A DNA stretch of 26,986 nt from an uncultured Collinsella sp. (lineage in GTDB: Bacteria; Actinomycetota; Coriobacteriia; Coriobacteriales; Coriobacteriaceae), in the NCBI GenBank assembly GCA_902478935.1, contig CABSMV010000009.1, positions 1 to 26,986 on the forward strand, in the 5' to 3' direction. The notes under the pieces were generated by a model. It made no database searches and was not told the DNA's origin. It saw nothing but the letters and a program-made list of their open reading frames with translations. This document shows positions 6,811 through 14,738 of this stretch, one piece after another. The first letter of the stretch is position 1. Each line of letters starts with the position of its first letter. The translations under genes and the position numbers were made by a program.

Positions 6811-7785
6811 TTAGCCAAGGACACGGGCCATACGTGTCTTGAACTCGGACAGGAAGCGCGGAGCATCCACGGTCAGTGCCACAAGCGCGCTCTTGTCCGG
6901 ATCGGACAGGCGGCGCTCATCGCAGATGGTGCGACCGCGGTACTCGCCCAGCAGATCAACACGCAGGTTGCAGCCGAGCGCACCTACGAGCGTGGGGTCG
7001 ATCGCCACGGCAACCGCCAGCGGATCGTGCAGCGCGCAGCCGCCCAGGTAGGGCGCGTTCATTTCGTACGAACCAATGTAGTGCTCGACCATGCTCGCAA
7101 ATGCGCAGCCAGCCATAGTGCCCGAGCCCGTCCAGCCGGCAATGTCGCGGCGTGTGAGCACTACGCGATGCGTCACGTCCAGACCCACCATGGTGAGCTT
7201 ACGGCCCGAGCGCAGCACCGCGTCGGCTGCCTCGGGGTCGCTCGCCATGTTGGCCTCGGCGCCCGCGCTCACGTTGCCGGGCACGGTAAGGGCGCCGCCC
7301 ATCACGACCACGCGGCCGATGGACATCATCGCCGCCGCATCGCGCTCCAGGGCGAGCGCCAGGTTGGAGAGCGGGCCAGTCGCTACGTAGACCAGATCGG
7401 GACCATAGGTGCGCGCGGCATCGATCAGATAATCGACCGCAGCGTTGCCGTCGGCCGAGGTCGCCCCCACCGGCTCGTAGGGCGACGCGGGCACGCTCGC
7501 GCCGCCGATGCCGTTCTTGCCGTGAATGAGCGCAGTGGACGCCGGCGGCGTATAGGGCTCAGTCGCCTGCAGAGGACGGTCGGCACCCAGGTACACCGGA
7601 ACCTCGGGGCGACCCAGCAGATCGAGCACCGCCAGGCAGTTGTGCGCCGATTGCTCGACGCGCACGTTGCCAAAGCACGCGGTGATGCCCACGAGCTCCA
7701 CCTCGGGGCTCGCGATGGCATAGGCCAGCGCCATCGCATCGTCCACACCCATATCCAGATCAAGGATCAGCTTCTTGATTGCCAT
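6811..7785 (-). CDS. Ribonucleoside hydrolase (IUNH family)
   Basis: A 324-aa protein of the inosine-uridine nucleoside hydrolase family, which cleaves ribonucleosides to free base and ribose. The calcium- and ribose-binding N-terminal motif is LDLDMGVDDAMAL (D9, D11, D15, D16); the usual DPG is DMG here. VVVMGGAL in the middle and LHDPLAVAVAID near the C-terminus supply other expected active-site elements, including the late calcium-binding Asp. Base preference (pyrimidine or purine) cannot be read from the sequence. The start ATG 7785 has GGAG about 8 nt upstream. It lies 30 nt after ribokinase on the same strand, so released ribose is probably phosphorylated by the partner: a two-gene ribonucleoside salvage operon. 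Confidence 0.93.
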   Translation of the reverse strand: MAIKKLILDLDMGVDDAMALAYAIASPEVELVGITACFGNVRVEQSAHNCLAVLDLLGRPEVPVYLGADRPLQATEPYTPPASTALIHGKNGIGGASVPASPYEPVGATSADGNAAVDYLIDAARTYGPDLVYVATGPLSNLALALERDAAAMMSIGRVVVMGGALTVPGNVSAGAEANMASDPEAADAVLRSGRKLTMVGLDVTHRVVLTRRDIAGWTGSGTMAGCAFASMVEHYIGSYEMNAPYLGGCALHDPLAVAVAIDPTLVGALGCNLRVDLLGEYRGRTICDERRLSDPDKSALVALTVDAPRFLSEFKTRMARVLG

Positions 7786-7815
7786 TGTTCTACTCCGCTT
7801 CTCCGTCTTTATCGT

Positions 7816-8778
7816 TTAACCAAACCAATGTTCAACTTCGGCGCGCGTGGGAATCGATTGCTGAGCGCCCAGGCGCGACACCGTCACTGCCGAGGCGCGA
7901 GCACCCGCGGCCATGCACTCAAAGAGCGGCAAGCCCTCTAGGCGAGCCGCCGCCAACGCGCCGATAAACGTATCGCCGGCGGCCGTGGTATCAACTACCG
8001 TGCTCGAAAGTGCCGGCATGTGCAGCAGCTCACCGTCATCGCCGAGCGTAACCGAGCCGGCACCGCCCAACGTGATGACCGCAGCTCCGGCACCCCTAGC
8101 GAGCAGGGCGTTGAGCGCCGCGACGCAGCTTGCATCGTCCGCGGGCAAGGTTCCCGTCAGCACCTGGCACTCGGTCTCGTTGGGACAGACCAGGTCGACC
8201 GCAGGCCAGACCTCCGCAGGCAGCTCGCAGGCGGGCGCTGGATTAAAGACCGTATAGAGCCCCAGCTCGTGAGCGCAAACAAGCGCCTCGGCCGTCGCCG
8301 CAAGGTCACATTCGCCCTGGGCGATAAAGACGCTTCCGGCAGCCGGGGCAATCTCGCTGGCGTCGCCGTCGAGCTCATGGGCCACCAGACACCTCAACGC
8401 GCAGGCAACGTCCGCGCCCGCAAGCGCATGGTTGGCGCCCGGTGACAGTATGATGCGGTTGTCGCCCTCGCAGCGAATGATGGTTGCCGTTCCCGTCTCC
8501 ACGTCATCGCGATGCACTACAAAGTCACAGTCCACGCCGGCGTCTTGGAGCCCCACCACGAGCGACGCGCCAAACGCGTCGCGACCGACCGCGCCGATCA
8601 TGCACGTGCGCGCACCCATGCGCGCGGCGGCGACGGCCTGGTTAGCGCCCTTGCCACCGGCGTTGGTGATAAACCCGCTGCCGCCGACGGTCTCGCCCGC
8701 GCGCGGCATGCGCTCGCACGCCACCGAAAGGTCCATGTTCAAGCTGCCGAACACCGCAACGATGCCGCGATCTGCCAT
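7816..8778 (-). CDS. rbsK: Ribokinase (PfkB family)
   Basis: A 320-aa sugar kinase that makes ribose 5-phosphate from ribose and ATP. The N-terminal VFGSLNMDLSV and NAGGKGANQAVAAARMGA segments are the PfkB sugar-binding signature. The second signature DTTAAGDTFIGAL carries the catalytic base D269, matching classical ribokinases. ATG 8778 is chosen because GAGGAGG precedes it by 6 nt; the frame stays open to 8907 without a better start. It is the first gene of an operon with the nucleoside hydrolase. No ribose transporter is nearby, so intracellular ribose from nucleosides is the likely substrate. An operator-like palindrome lies upstream at 8855-8872. Confidence 0.93.
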   Translation of the reverse strand: MADRGIVAVFGSLNMDLSVACERMPRAGETVGGSGFITNAGGKGANQAVAAARMGARTCMIGAVGRDAFGASLVVGLQDAGVDCDFVVHRDDVETGTATIIRCEGDNRIILSPGANHALAGADVACALRCLVAHELDGDASEIAPAAGSVFIAQGECDLAATAEALVCAHELGLYTVFNPAPACELPAEVWPAVDLVCPNETECQVLTGTLPADDASCVAALNALLARGAGAAVITLGGAGSVTLGDDGELLHMPALSSTVVDTTAAGDTFIGALAAARLEGLPLFECMAAGARASAVTVSRLGAQQSIPTRAEVEHWFG

Positions 8779-8854
8779 GGAAACCTCCTCGTCTTCAGGC
8801 TTTGCGCCCACCGTCGACCAACGATTGTGCACTCTCGCACCCCCTATAACTTTA

Positions 8855-8872
8855 GTCCACTTTGATGTGGAC
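8855..8872 (-). promoter_or_regulatory. Operator-like palindrome upstream of ribokinase
   Basis: GTCCAC-TTTGAT-GTGGAC is a perfect 6+6 inverted repeat about 80 nt before the ribokinase start, inside the 187-bp divergent gap. On the minus strand TTATAG follows it closely and may be the -10, which would place the palindrome over the -35 region. The binding protein is unknown. Confidence 0.4.
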
Positions 8873-8920
8873 GCGCGCTTGAGCTTGCGCCAGCAGCAAG
8901 CATTCACAGGAGCAGGCAGC

Positions 8921-8926
8921 TACAAT
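8921..8926 (+). promoter_or_regulatory. Candidate -10 box for the acyltransferase gene
   Basis: TACAAT lies 39 nt before ATG 8966. No good -35 is found at 16-18 nt; TTCACA (8903-8908) is too close at 12 nt. The box is a plausible but incomplete promoter. Confidence 0.3.
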
Positions 8927-8965
8927 GAATACATGCTGATTATTCTCGTCATTGGATGATGTTTT

Positions 8966-11182
8966 ATGGAACAATTCTCGCAATCGGGCTCGCGCGGTCG
9001 ACGCCGCACGGGCAACGAGCCGGCGCCGCACGAACGCGTGAAGGGCGAGCGCCGTACCAACGAGCCGCGACGCACCGCGAGCCCTCATCGCGCTTCTGCC
9101 AACAACGCGGGCCGCGCCAACACTCCCGCCGCGGAGCAGACGCCTGCTCGCCCCAAGTCCCGCTACATCCCTGCCCTTGACGGCCTGCGCACGCTTGCCG
9201 TCGTCGCGGTGGTGCTCTATCACCTCAACCTCACATGGGCACAGGGCGGTCTGCTCGGCGTCACGATCTTCTTTGTGCTTTCGGGCCATCTGATCACACG
9301 CCTGCTGCTCAACGAAGTCGCTAAGACCGGCCGCATCGACCTCAAGAGCTTCTGGATCCGCCGCATCCGTCGCCTGGTCCCCGCCGTGGTGACCGTCGTG
9401 GTGGTGACCTGCGCGCTGTGCACCATCTTTAACCACGTGATGCTCACCAAGATGCGCCCCGACATCCTGCCGTCGCTGCTGTTCTTCAACAACTGGTGGC
9501 AGATTGCCCAAAACGTCTCGTACTTCAATGCTCTGGGCGACCCCTCGCCGCTCACGCACTTTTGGTCGCTCGCCATCGAAGAACAGTTCTATCTGATTTG
9601 GCCGCCACTGCTGTTTGCCATGGTATCCATGCATGTGAGCAAACCCAACACGCGCCGCGTGGTTCTGGGCCTTGCCGCGGTATCTGCCCTCGCCATGATG
9701 GTGCTTTACAACCCTGCCGCCGACCCCAGCCGCGTGTACTACGGCACCGACACCCGCGTGTTCTCGCTGCTGCTGGGTGCCTGGATGGCCTTTATCCCCG
9801 ATCGCGACCTGGCGCCGGTGCGTCTCGTTCATCGTTTGGGGCTCAATCGCCTGGCTGGCGCCGCCAAGCACGGCAAGAACGCCGAGGGCAAGTCTGGCGA
9901 GAAGGCCGACGAAGCAGCCGAGACCGCCCCGGCACAGCCGAGCGCCCTCGTGCGTTTTTGGTCCTCGCCCGCATCCATCGATGTGTTGGGCGTCGTGGGT
10001 CTGGTTGGTCTTGCCGCCATGGTCGCGCTCACCAACGGCTACACCGCCTTCCAGTATCGCGGAGGCACACTGCTGTGCTCGATCCTCACGCTCATGGTCA
10101 TCGCGGCCTGCGTGCAGCCCCAGGGAATGGTTGCCCGCGCGCTGTCCGCCGAGCCGCTCGTGTGGGTTGGCAAGCGCTCGTACAGCATCTACCTGTGGCA
10201 CTATCCCCTGCTGTTGCTCATGAACCCGGTCGCCAACATCAACGATACACCGTGGTGGCAGTACATTTTGCAGGTGCTGTTGGTGGTCGCCGTGGCCGAA
10301 TGCTCATATCGCTTTATCGAGACGCCGTTTAGAAAGGGCGCCTTCGGCCGCACCGTATCCGAGTTCCGCGACGGCACCGCCACGCCCGCCAACTGGGTGC
10401 GCGCGCACGTCCCTGCCTGCGCAGCCTGCGCTGTCGTGTTGGTCGTTGCACTGGGCGGCCTGATCTTTGTGCCCGAGACGTCTGCGCTGAGCGGCGAGGG
10501 CGCCGAAGTCCTCAACAAGGAAGCCAAGAACACCGCGCCCGCCGACCAACAGGCGGCCGACGACACCGACAAGGACAACGACGGCTTCCCCGATGGCTCC
10601 TATGACCTGTTGATGATCGGCGACTCCGTGTCGCTGCGCGCCGTTGATTCCTTTGACGGCGTGTTCCCGCACAGCCATATCGATGCCGAAAAGGGCCGCC
10701 AGTTTGATGCGGGCCGCGCGACATTTGAGGGCTATATCCAGCAGAACCTTGCCGGCAAGATCGTGGTCTTTGCGCTGGGCACCAACGGCTTGGTAACCGA
10801 CGACCAGATCGACGCCATCATGGCCGATGCAGGAGATAAGCGTATTGTGGTGTTTGTGAACACGCGCAGCCCGCAGCCGTGGGTTGGCTCTACCAACCAG
10901 GCCATCGCCAACGCCGCTACGCGCTACAAGAACGTGCGCGTTATCGACTGGTACGGATACAGTGCCAACCGCAACGACCTGTTCGATGGCGATGGCACGC
11001 ATCTATCGACCACTGGCGTAACTGAGTACCTCAACTTGATCCACGATACAGTCAAGAAGGACCTGCCCGTGCATCCCGAGGATCACGTCAACGATCCGCA
11101 ACCGGCAGCCGTCAAGTCTGCCACCGACGCGCTCGTCAATGCGCTCGCGCTCAAGCCGCACAAGCTGGGCACCGACAAGTAA
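8966..11182 (+). CDS. OatA-like membrane O-acetyltransferase with C-terminal SGNH domain
   Basis: A 738-aa protein with the two-part layout of peptidoglycan or surface-polysaccharide O-acetyltransferases. A basic, disordered N-terminal tail of about 65 residues precedes the acyltransferase-3 membrane domain. That domain has YIPALDGLRTLAVVAVVLYH (conserved His 86), FWIRRIRRLVPA and HFWSLAIEEQFYLIWP. A membrane helix near 490-510 then leads to an extracytoplasmic SGNH esterase-type domain with GDSV (Ser 554), GTNG (Asn 607) and DGTHL (Asp 676, His 679), so the catalytic set is complete. The membrane part would pass acetyl groups outward and the SGNH part attach them to a cell-wall sugar. The acceptor cannot be told. 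It stands alone; ATG 8966 has only a weak ribosome site (GGAT). A cytoplasmic Lys/Ala-rich loop near 300-325 interrupts the membrane helices. Confidence 0.92.
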   Translation: MEQFSQSGSRGRRRTGNEPAPHERVKGERRTNEPRRTASPHRASANNAGRANTPAAEQTPARPKSRYIPALDGLRTLAVVAVVLYHLNLTWAQGGLLGVTIFFVLSGHLITRLLLNEVAKTGRIDLKSFWIRRIRRLVPAVVTVVVVTCALCTIFNHVMLTKMRPDILPSLLFFNNWWQIAQNVSYFNALGDPSPLTHFWSLAIEEQFYLIWPPLLFAMVSMHVSKPNTRRVVLGLAAVSALAMMVLYNPAADPSRVYYGTDTRVFSLLLGAWMAFIPDRDLAPVRLVHRLGLNRLAGAAKHGKNAEGKSGEKADEAAETAPAQPSALVRFWSSPASIDVLGVVGLVGLAAMVALTNGYTAFQYRGGTLLCSILTLMVIAACVQPQGMVARALSAEPLVWVGKRSYSIYLWHYPLLLLMNPVANINDTPWWQYILQVLLVVAVAECSYRFIETPFRKGAFGRTVSEFRDGTATPANWVRAHVPACAACAVVLVVALGGLIFVPETSALSGEGAEVLNKEAKNTAPADQQAADDTDKDNDGFPDGSYDLLMIGDSVSLRAVDSFDGVFPHSHIDAEKGRQFDAGRATFEGYIQQNLAGKIVVFALGTNGLVTDDQIDAIMADAGDKRIVVFVNTRSPQPWVGSTNQAIANAATRYKNVRVIDWYGYSANRNDLFDGDGTHLSTTGVTEYLNLIHDTVKKDLPVHPEDHVNDPQPAAVKSATDALVNALALKPHKLGTDK

Positions 11183-11239
11183 CCTGCAGCAAACAACCCA
11201 AAATCACTCTTTTAGAGCCGGCCCCAAGAGGTCGCGGGC

Positions 11240-11274
11240 AAAAACAGGCCGCAGCCCATCGCTGCGGCCTGTTT
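11240..11274 (-). terminator. Bidirectional-type terminator between convergent genes
   Basis: AAACAGGCCGCAGC (11242-11255) pairs perfectly with GCTGCGGCCTGTTT (11261-11274), a 14-bp stem with a 5-nt loop. On the minus strand the stem runs into a five-T tract, so it chiefly terminates the transporter operon. It also lies 59 nt beyond the acyltransferase stop on the plus strand. Confidence 0.9.
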
Positions 11275-11291
11275 GGAGTCCAAAAGAGGCG

Positions 11292-12554
11292 CTAAACGCT
11301 GTAACCCATCGCCTGCAGAACAAACATGACGACCGTGAGCACCGTAATCACACCGATAGTCGCCCAAGTGAGCACATTCCACACGCGGCCGTTGCGGTTA
11401 GTGCCCATAATGTGACGGTCAGCGGCAATAACCACCTGGAACACCAGAACCACGGGCAGTAGCACGCCATTGATGACCTGCGAGGTCATCATAATCTGGA
11501 ACAGATCGACGCCGGGCATAAGCACCAGCACGGCAGAGATACCGATGATGGCCGTAATGATGCCGCGATAGACCGGGGCCTCGTCCCAGCTGCGGTCGGC
11601 ACCGCGCTCCCAGCCAAATGCCTCACAGATAGCGCTCGACGTAACGCCCGGCAGCACGCAGGCGGCCAAGAAGCTCGCCGCGACCAGGCCCGAGGCAAAC
11701 AGTACCGTGGACCACTGACCCGCAATAGGCTCCAACGCACGGGCAGCATCGGCGGCATCGCTAATCTGAATACCCGCCGGGAACAACACCGTACCGGTCG
11801 TGATGATAATAAAGCCGGCAATGACATCGGCGGCAAGCGAGCCGCTCACGGTATCGATGCGCTGCAGCACGATATCGTCCTCGCCCGCGTTCTTATCGAC
11901 CACGTTGTTCTGCGCCAAGAAAATCATCCACGGCGCGATGGTGGTACCGATCGTTGCGACCACGAGCGACACGTAGCTGGGGTCATTTTGAATGTTAGGC
12001 ACGACCAGGTCGACCGCGACCTCACCCCAGTTGGGGCCAGCCATAAACGCGGCGACAATATAGGTCACGAACACGCAGCTCACCAGCAGCAGAATCTTCT
12101 CGATGCGCTGGAAACTACCCGACATGGTAAGCATCCACACCAGCAGCGCCACCAACGGCACCGAGATGCTCGCCGGCACGCCAAAGAGGGCAAGGCCGCT
12201 GGCGATGCCCGCAAACTCCGAAATGGTCACAGCCGTGTTGGCGATCAACAGCGCCGCCATAGCAAGTACACTCTTGCGCACGCCAAAGCGCTCGCGAATG
12301 AGCGATGCCAAGCCCTTGCCCGTGACGCAGCCGCAGCGCGCCGCGGTCTCCTGCGTCACGATGAGCAGCACAGTCATGACGGGAAGCATCCAGAGCATCT
12401 TGTAGCCATAGCTGGCGCCCGCGCTGGAATACGTTGCAATGCCGCCGGCGTCATTGCCCGAAAGCGCCGCCAGCAGACCGGGACCCATAGCGCCAAAGAT
12501 GGCCGCGATGGTCAACTTTTGCTTGGTGCCCGACTTTTGCTTGGTATTTTGCAC
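11292..12554 (-). CDS. NRAMP-family transporter, Mg2+-type (NRMT-like)
   Basis: A 420-aa, roughly 11-helix membrane protein of the SLC11/NRAMP family. The first-helix ion-binding DPGN is replaced by DAGG (residues 35-38, in LSGNDAGGIATYS): the Asp stays and the Asn becomes Gly. The sixth-helix MPH is replaced by APW (207-209, in IGTTIAPWMIFLAQ), removing the Met that favours transition metals. These changes match what is known of NRAMP-related Mg2+ transporters such as the one from Eggerthella lenta, so Mg2+ is favoured over Mn2+ or Fe2+. GTG 12554 is chosen as start because AGGTGG lies just before it; a longer frame to 12617 runs into the upstream gene. It begins 8 nt after the MgtE-like gene, implying coupled expression and joint function. 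A strong terminator follows. Confidence 0.88.
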   Translation of the reverse strand: MQNTKQKSGTKQKLTIAAIFGAMGPGLLAALSGNDAGGIATYSSAGASYGYKMLWMLPVMTVLLIVTQETAARCGCVTGKGLASLIRERFGVRKSVLAMAALLIANTAVTISEFAGIASGLALFGVPASISVPLVALLVWMLTMSGSFQRIEKILLLVSCVFVTYIVAAFMAGPNWGEVAVDLVVPNIQNDPSYVSLVVATIGTTIAPWMIFLAQNNVVDKNAGEDDIVLQRIDTVSGSLAADVIAGFIIITTGTVLFPAGIQISDAADAARALEPIAGQWSTVLFASGLVAASFLAACVLPGVTSSAICEAFGWERGADRSWDEAPVYRGIITAIIGISAVLVLMPGVDLFQIMMTSQVINGVLLPVVLVFQVVIAADRHIMGTNRNGRVWNVLTWATIGVITVLTVVMFVLQAMGYSV

Positions 12555-12562
12555 GCGACCAC

Positions 12563-14407
12563 CTAACCCATGACCGACATGGTGAGCAGCACCGCAGCGG
12601 CGCAGTACGCTACGCACGAGATCATGACGGCAATAACGTTCATGGCAGTGCCCGACGTGTTGAGGTCATGCTCGTCACGCCAGAACAGCACCATCAGGTA
12701 AATCACGGCGCTCATGTTGCCAACCAGGCAAATGATGGCAGCGATATTAAAGCACCCGGTAAAGAGTTGCTCCTCAAACATGGGCGCATCGGGGAACGCA
12801 GCGGTGCGCACCAGCTGGGCGCACAGGTAGGTCACGAGTGACAGAATCAGGCCCATGCCCGTGCTCTGGAAGAAGAACCCCAGATACGGCTTGGGCTCGT
12901 CGTCGTGACCGTCATACTCCAGGAAGTAGTTCTTGACGAACGACACCATGCGCGAGGCCGCCAGCAGTACGAGTGGCATGGCGCACATGGGGAACACCAC
13001 CAGATGCGCGGAGCCGAGCGCCGTTCCCAGCACGGTCGCCATGATGCACGACGCGATGCCCCATACAACAACCCAGTACTGGCGATGCACGAACCAGCTG
13101 AGCACGTTCGTCGAGTCGTCCGACGCGCTATCGCCCGAGCCGACACCGGCGATCTGCAGGTCCTCCTGATGCTCCTCAGCGATAACGTCCATGGCGTCGT
13201 CGAAGGTTACGATACCCAGGATATGACGGTTCTCGTCGCAGACAGGGATGGCAACCAGGTCGTACTTGGTCATCTCGTCCGTTACGTCTTCCTGGTCCTC
13301 GTCGGGCGACACATAGACCAGGTCGCGATAGGCCAGCTGACCCAGCGTGGCGTCGCGGTCGGCTACGATCAGCGTGCGCAGCGAAAGCACGCCGGTCAGC
13401 ATGCCGCTCGGATCCTCGGTATAGACGTAGTAGACGCTCTCGAAGTCCTCATCGAGCTCGCGAATCGCCTCGATGGCGTCACCGACCGTTGCCGTGGCGG
13501 GCAGGGAGACAAACTCCGAGGTCATGATGCGGCCGGCGGTGTTGTCCTCATACCCCAGCAGGTTACGAATCGCCTTCTCCTCCTTGACGCCCATCAGGCG
13601 CAGGAGCTTCTCGGCCTTCTCGTAATCGAGCTCGTCGATCAGGTCGGCTGCATCGTCCGGGTCCATCATGGCCAGCATCGACGATGCGTCGGTGTCGGAC
13701 AGACCCTCGAGCATCTCGGTCATAAGCTCGTCGTCATCGAACTCCGAGATGGCCTCGGCGGCTTGGGCAGTATCGAGCTGCGCAAACACCTGCGCGCGTA
13801 GGCGCGGGTCGAGCTGCTCGATAATGTCGGCGATGTCGGCAGGGTGCAGCTCGCCGAGCGTCTTGTGCGACACCGAGAGTTGAATGTTCTTGGTCGAGCG
13901 GTCGAGCAGGTCCATGTAAGACCAAGCGATGATGTCCTCACTGAGCGGCTTGCCCAGGTGCTTCATAAAGCCTTCGACGATATGCTCGAGCGCGGGGCTG
14001 ATGGCGCGTAGCAGACCGCGGGCACCGACCTCGGCGCCCAGCAGGCGCAGCTGGTTTTCGCCCGACATGGAAAACTTGATGTCGTTGACGCGCACGACCT
14101 TCATGCCCTGCGTGTCGACAATCTGCTTGTTGAGCACGTCGCGGGCAAGCAAGAGCTCGGTCGGCTGCAGGTACGAAAAACGGATTTCGGTGGCCGACGT
14201 CTTAAGGTGTACGCCCGTCTCGTCGATACGGTCGACCCATTTGCGCCAGCTGATCATAAACGGCGTCTTGCCGGGTCCGCGGAACGCGAGCGACGTCACG
14301 TGCGGAAAAACTTCGCCGGTGGCAATACCAAAATCGTTGACCACGCCGAGCTTTTCGCCGTCGACGTCCAAGACCGGCAATTTGAGCATCTCACTCAGAT
14401 AATTCAA
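12563..14407 (-). CDS. PRC-barrel/MgtE_N/CBS protein with atypical membrane domain
   Basis: A 614-aa protein combining a Mg2+-sensing cytoplasmic part with a membrane part. PRC-barrel-like segments cover residues 1-150. An MgtE N-domain covers about 182-290 (LHPADIADIIEQLDP, DDAADLIDELDYEKAEKLL), then DNTAGRIMTSEFVSLP leads into a CBS pair to about 412. These are the parts of MgtE that gate the channel in response to Mg2+. The last 170 residues hold about five helices (440-612) but lack the GNAG-type and acidic pore motifs of the MgtE channel domain, so this is not a standard MgtE. With the NRAMP/NRMT gene 8 nt downstream, the likely role is sensor or accessory subunit of that transporter (inference). 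TTG 14407 is chosen because NYLSEMLKLPVLDVDGEKLG matches the usual opening of PRC domains and GGGGAG precedes it; ATG 14389 is the alternative. Confidence 0.85.
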   Translation of the reverse strand: MNYLSEMLKLPVLDVDGEKLGVVNDFGIATGEVFPHVTSLAFRGPGKTPFMISWRKWVDRIDETGVHLKTSATEIRFSYLQPTELLLARDVLNKQIVDTQGMKVVRVNDIKFSMSGENQLRLLGAEVGARGLLRAISPALEHIVEGFMKHLGKPLSEDIIAWSYMDLLDRSTKNIQLSVSHKTLGELHPADIADIIEQLDPRLRAQVFAQLDTAQAAEAISEFDDDELMTEMLEGLSDTDASSMLAMMDPDDAADLIDELDYEKAEKLLRLMGVKEEKAIRNLLGYEDNTAGRIMTSEFVSLPATATVGDAIEAIRELDEDFESVYYVYTEDPSGMLTGVLSLRTLIVADRDATLGQLAYRDLVYVSPDEDQEDVTDEMTKYDLVAIPVCDENRHILGIVTFDDAMDVIAEEHQEDLQIAGVGSGDSASDDSTNVLSWFVHRQYWVVVWGIASCIMATVLGTALGSAHLVVFPMCAMPLVLLAASRMVSFVKNYFLEYDGHDDEPKPYLGFFFQSTGMGLILSLVTYLCAQLVRTAAFPDAPMFEEQLFTGCFNIAAIICLVGNMSAVIYLMVLFWRDEHDLNTSGTAMNVIAVMISCVAYCAAAVLLTMSVMG

Positions 14408-14423
14408 TGGTGCTCCCCATCAT
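14391..14423 (-). other. Ten-codon mini-ORF overlapping the MgtE-like start
   Basis: On the minus strand GGAGG (14428-14432) sits 4 nt before ATG 14423, which opens MMGSTIELSE and stops at TGA 14391-14393. This frame differs from the main gene, overlaps its TTG start and ends one base before the in-frame ATG 14389. It has a better ribosome site than the main gene. It could be a translated leader peptide or chance. Confidence 0.3.
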
Positions 14424-14427
14424 TATT

Positions 14428-14462
14428 CCTCCGGACGCGGCCGCGCGTGCGGCGTCCGGGGG
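14428..14462 (-). promoter_or_regulatory. Hairpin masking the GGAGG ribosome site in the leader
   Basis: CCTCCGGAC (14428-14436) pairs with GTCCGGGGG (14454-14462), one pair being a wobble, and GCCGC (14440-14444) pairs with GCGGC (14449-14453) around a 4-nt loop. In the mRNA the strong GGAGG just before the mini-ORF is inside this stem, so opening the hairpin would control access to it. Confidence 0.5.
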
Positions 14463-14513
14463 CTTCTGGATATGTATACGCATGCGCGGGCGGCACGCCG
14501 CTCGACGCTTACA

Positions 14514-14546
14514 CCCCGTGCATGCGCAGAAAGCACCTGCATGGGG
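14514..14546 (-). promoter_or_regulatory. Second hairpin in the leader of the Mg module
   Basis: CCCCGTGCA (14514-14522) pairs with TGCATGGGG (14538-14546), nine pairs including one wobble, and TGC/GCA may extend the stem inward. With the start-proximal hairpin it makes the leader of about 200 nt strongly structured. I could not match it to the M-box or the Mn2+ (yybP-ykoY) riboswitch consensus. Confidence 0.45.
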
Positions 14547-14615
14547 TCATCGACTGTATGGTCGAGGTTTGGATTTCACCTGTAACCTTTCTCTTGACCC
14601 TCATTAACCGCAGTA

Positions 14616-14624
14616 ACTATAGCA
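14616..14624 (-). promoter_or_regulatory. Extended -10 promoter candidate for the Mg module
   Basis: The minus strand reads TGCTATAGT, an extended -10 element (TGn plus TATAGT), about 210 nt before the start of the MgtE-like gene. No good -35 is visible. The resulting leader of about 200 nt covers the two hairpins and the mini-ORF. The gene-free stretch 14408-14698 holds these signals and nothing else that I could see. Confidence 0.4.
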
Positions 14625-14698
14625 TCAGCATCGCCCTGCGGCATCGAATTTATGCGCTGCACATTGCAGGCATACCAAACGCTGACGCATCCGTGACA

Positions 14699-14738
14699 TA
14701 GTCATTGGGTACGTTCTTAAATGACTACCCAATGACTA
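14699..14738. repeat. Palindromic REP-like element, copy 1
   Basis: TAGTCATTGGGTA (14699-14711) and TACCCAATGACTA (14726-14738) are perfect 13-bp inverted repeats around a 14-nt loop, CGTTCTTAAATGAC. The last bases include the stop codon of the deacetylase-like gene. Bases 14699-14727 recur at 23101-23129 with three differences, so this is a dispersed element rather than a one-off terminator. Confidence 0.75.

Noticed and set aside
8852..10201. 449-codon open frame on the minus strand
   Set aside because: Antisense to the OatA-like acyltransferase whose motifs are unambiguous; the His/Arg/Gly-rich product looks like noise.
14408..14620. M-box or Mn2+ (yybP-ykoY) riboswitch before the Mg module
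   Set aside because: Long hairpins are present, but I could not find the conserved core strings of either class, so it is reported only as an unassigned structured leader.
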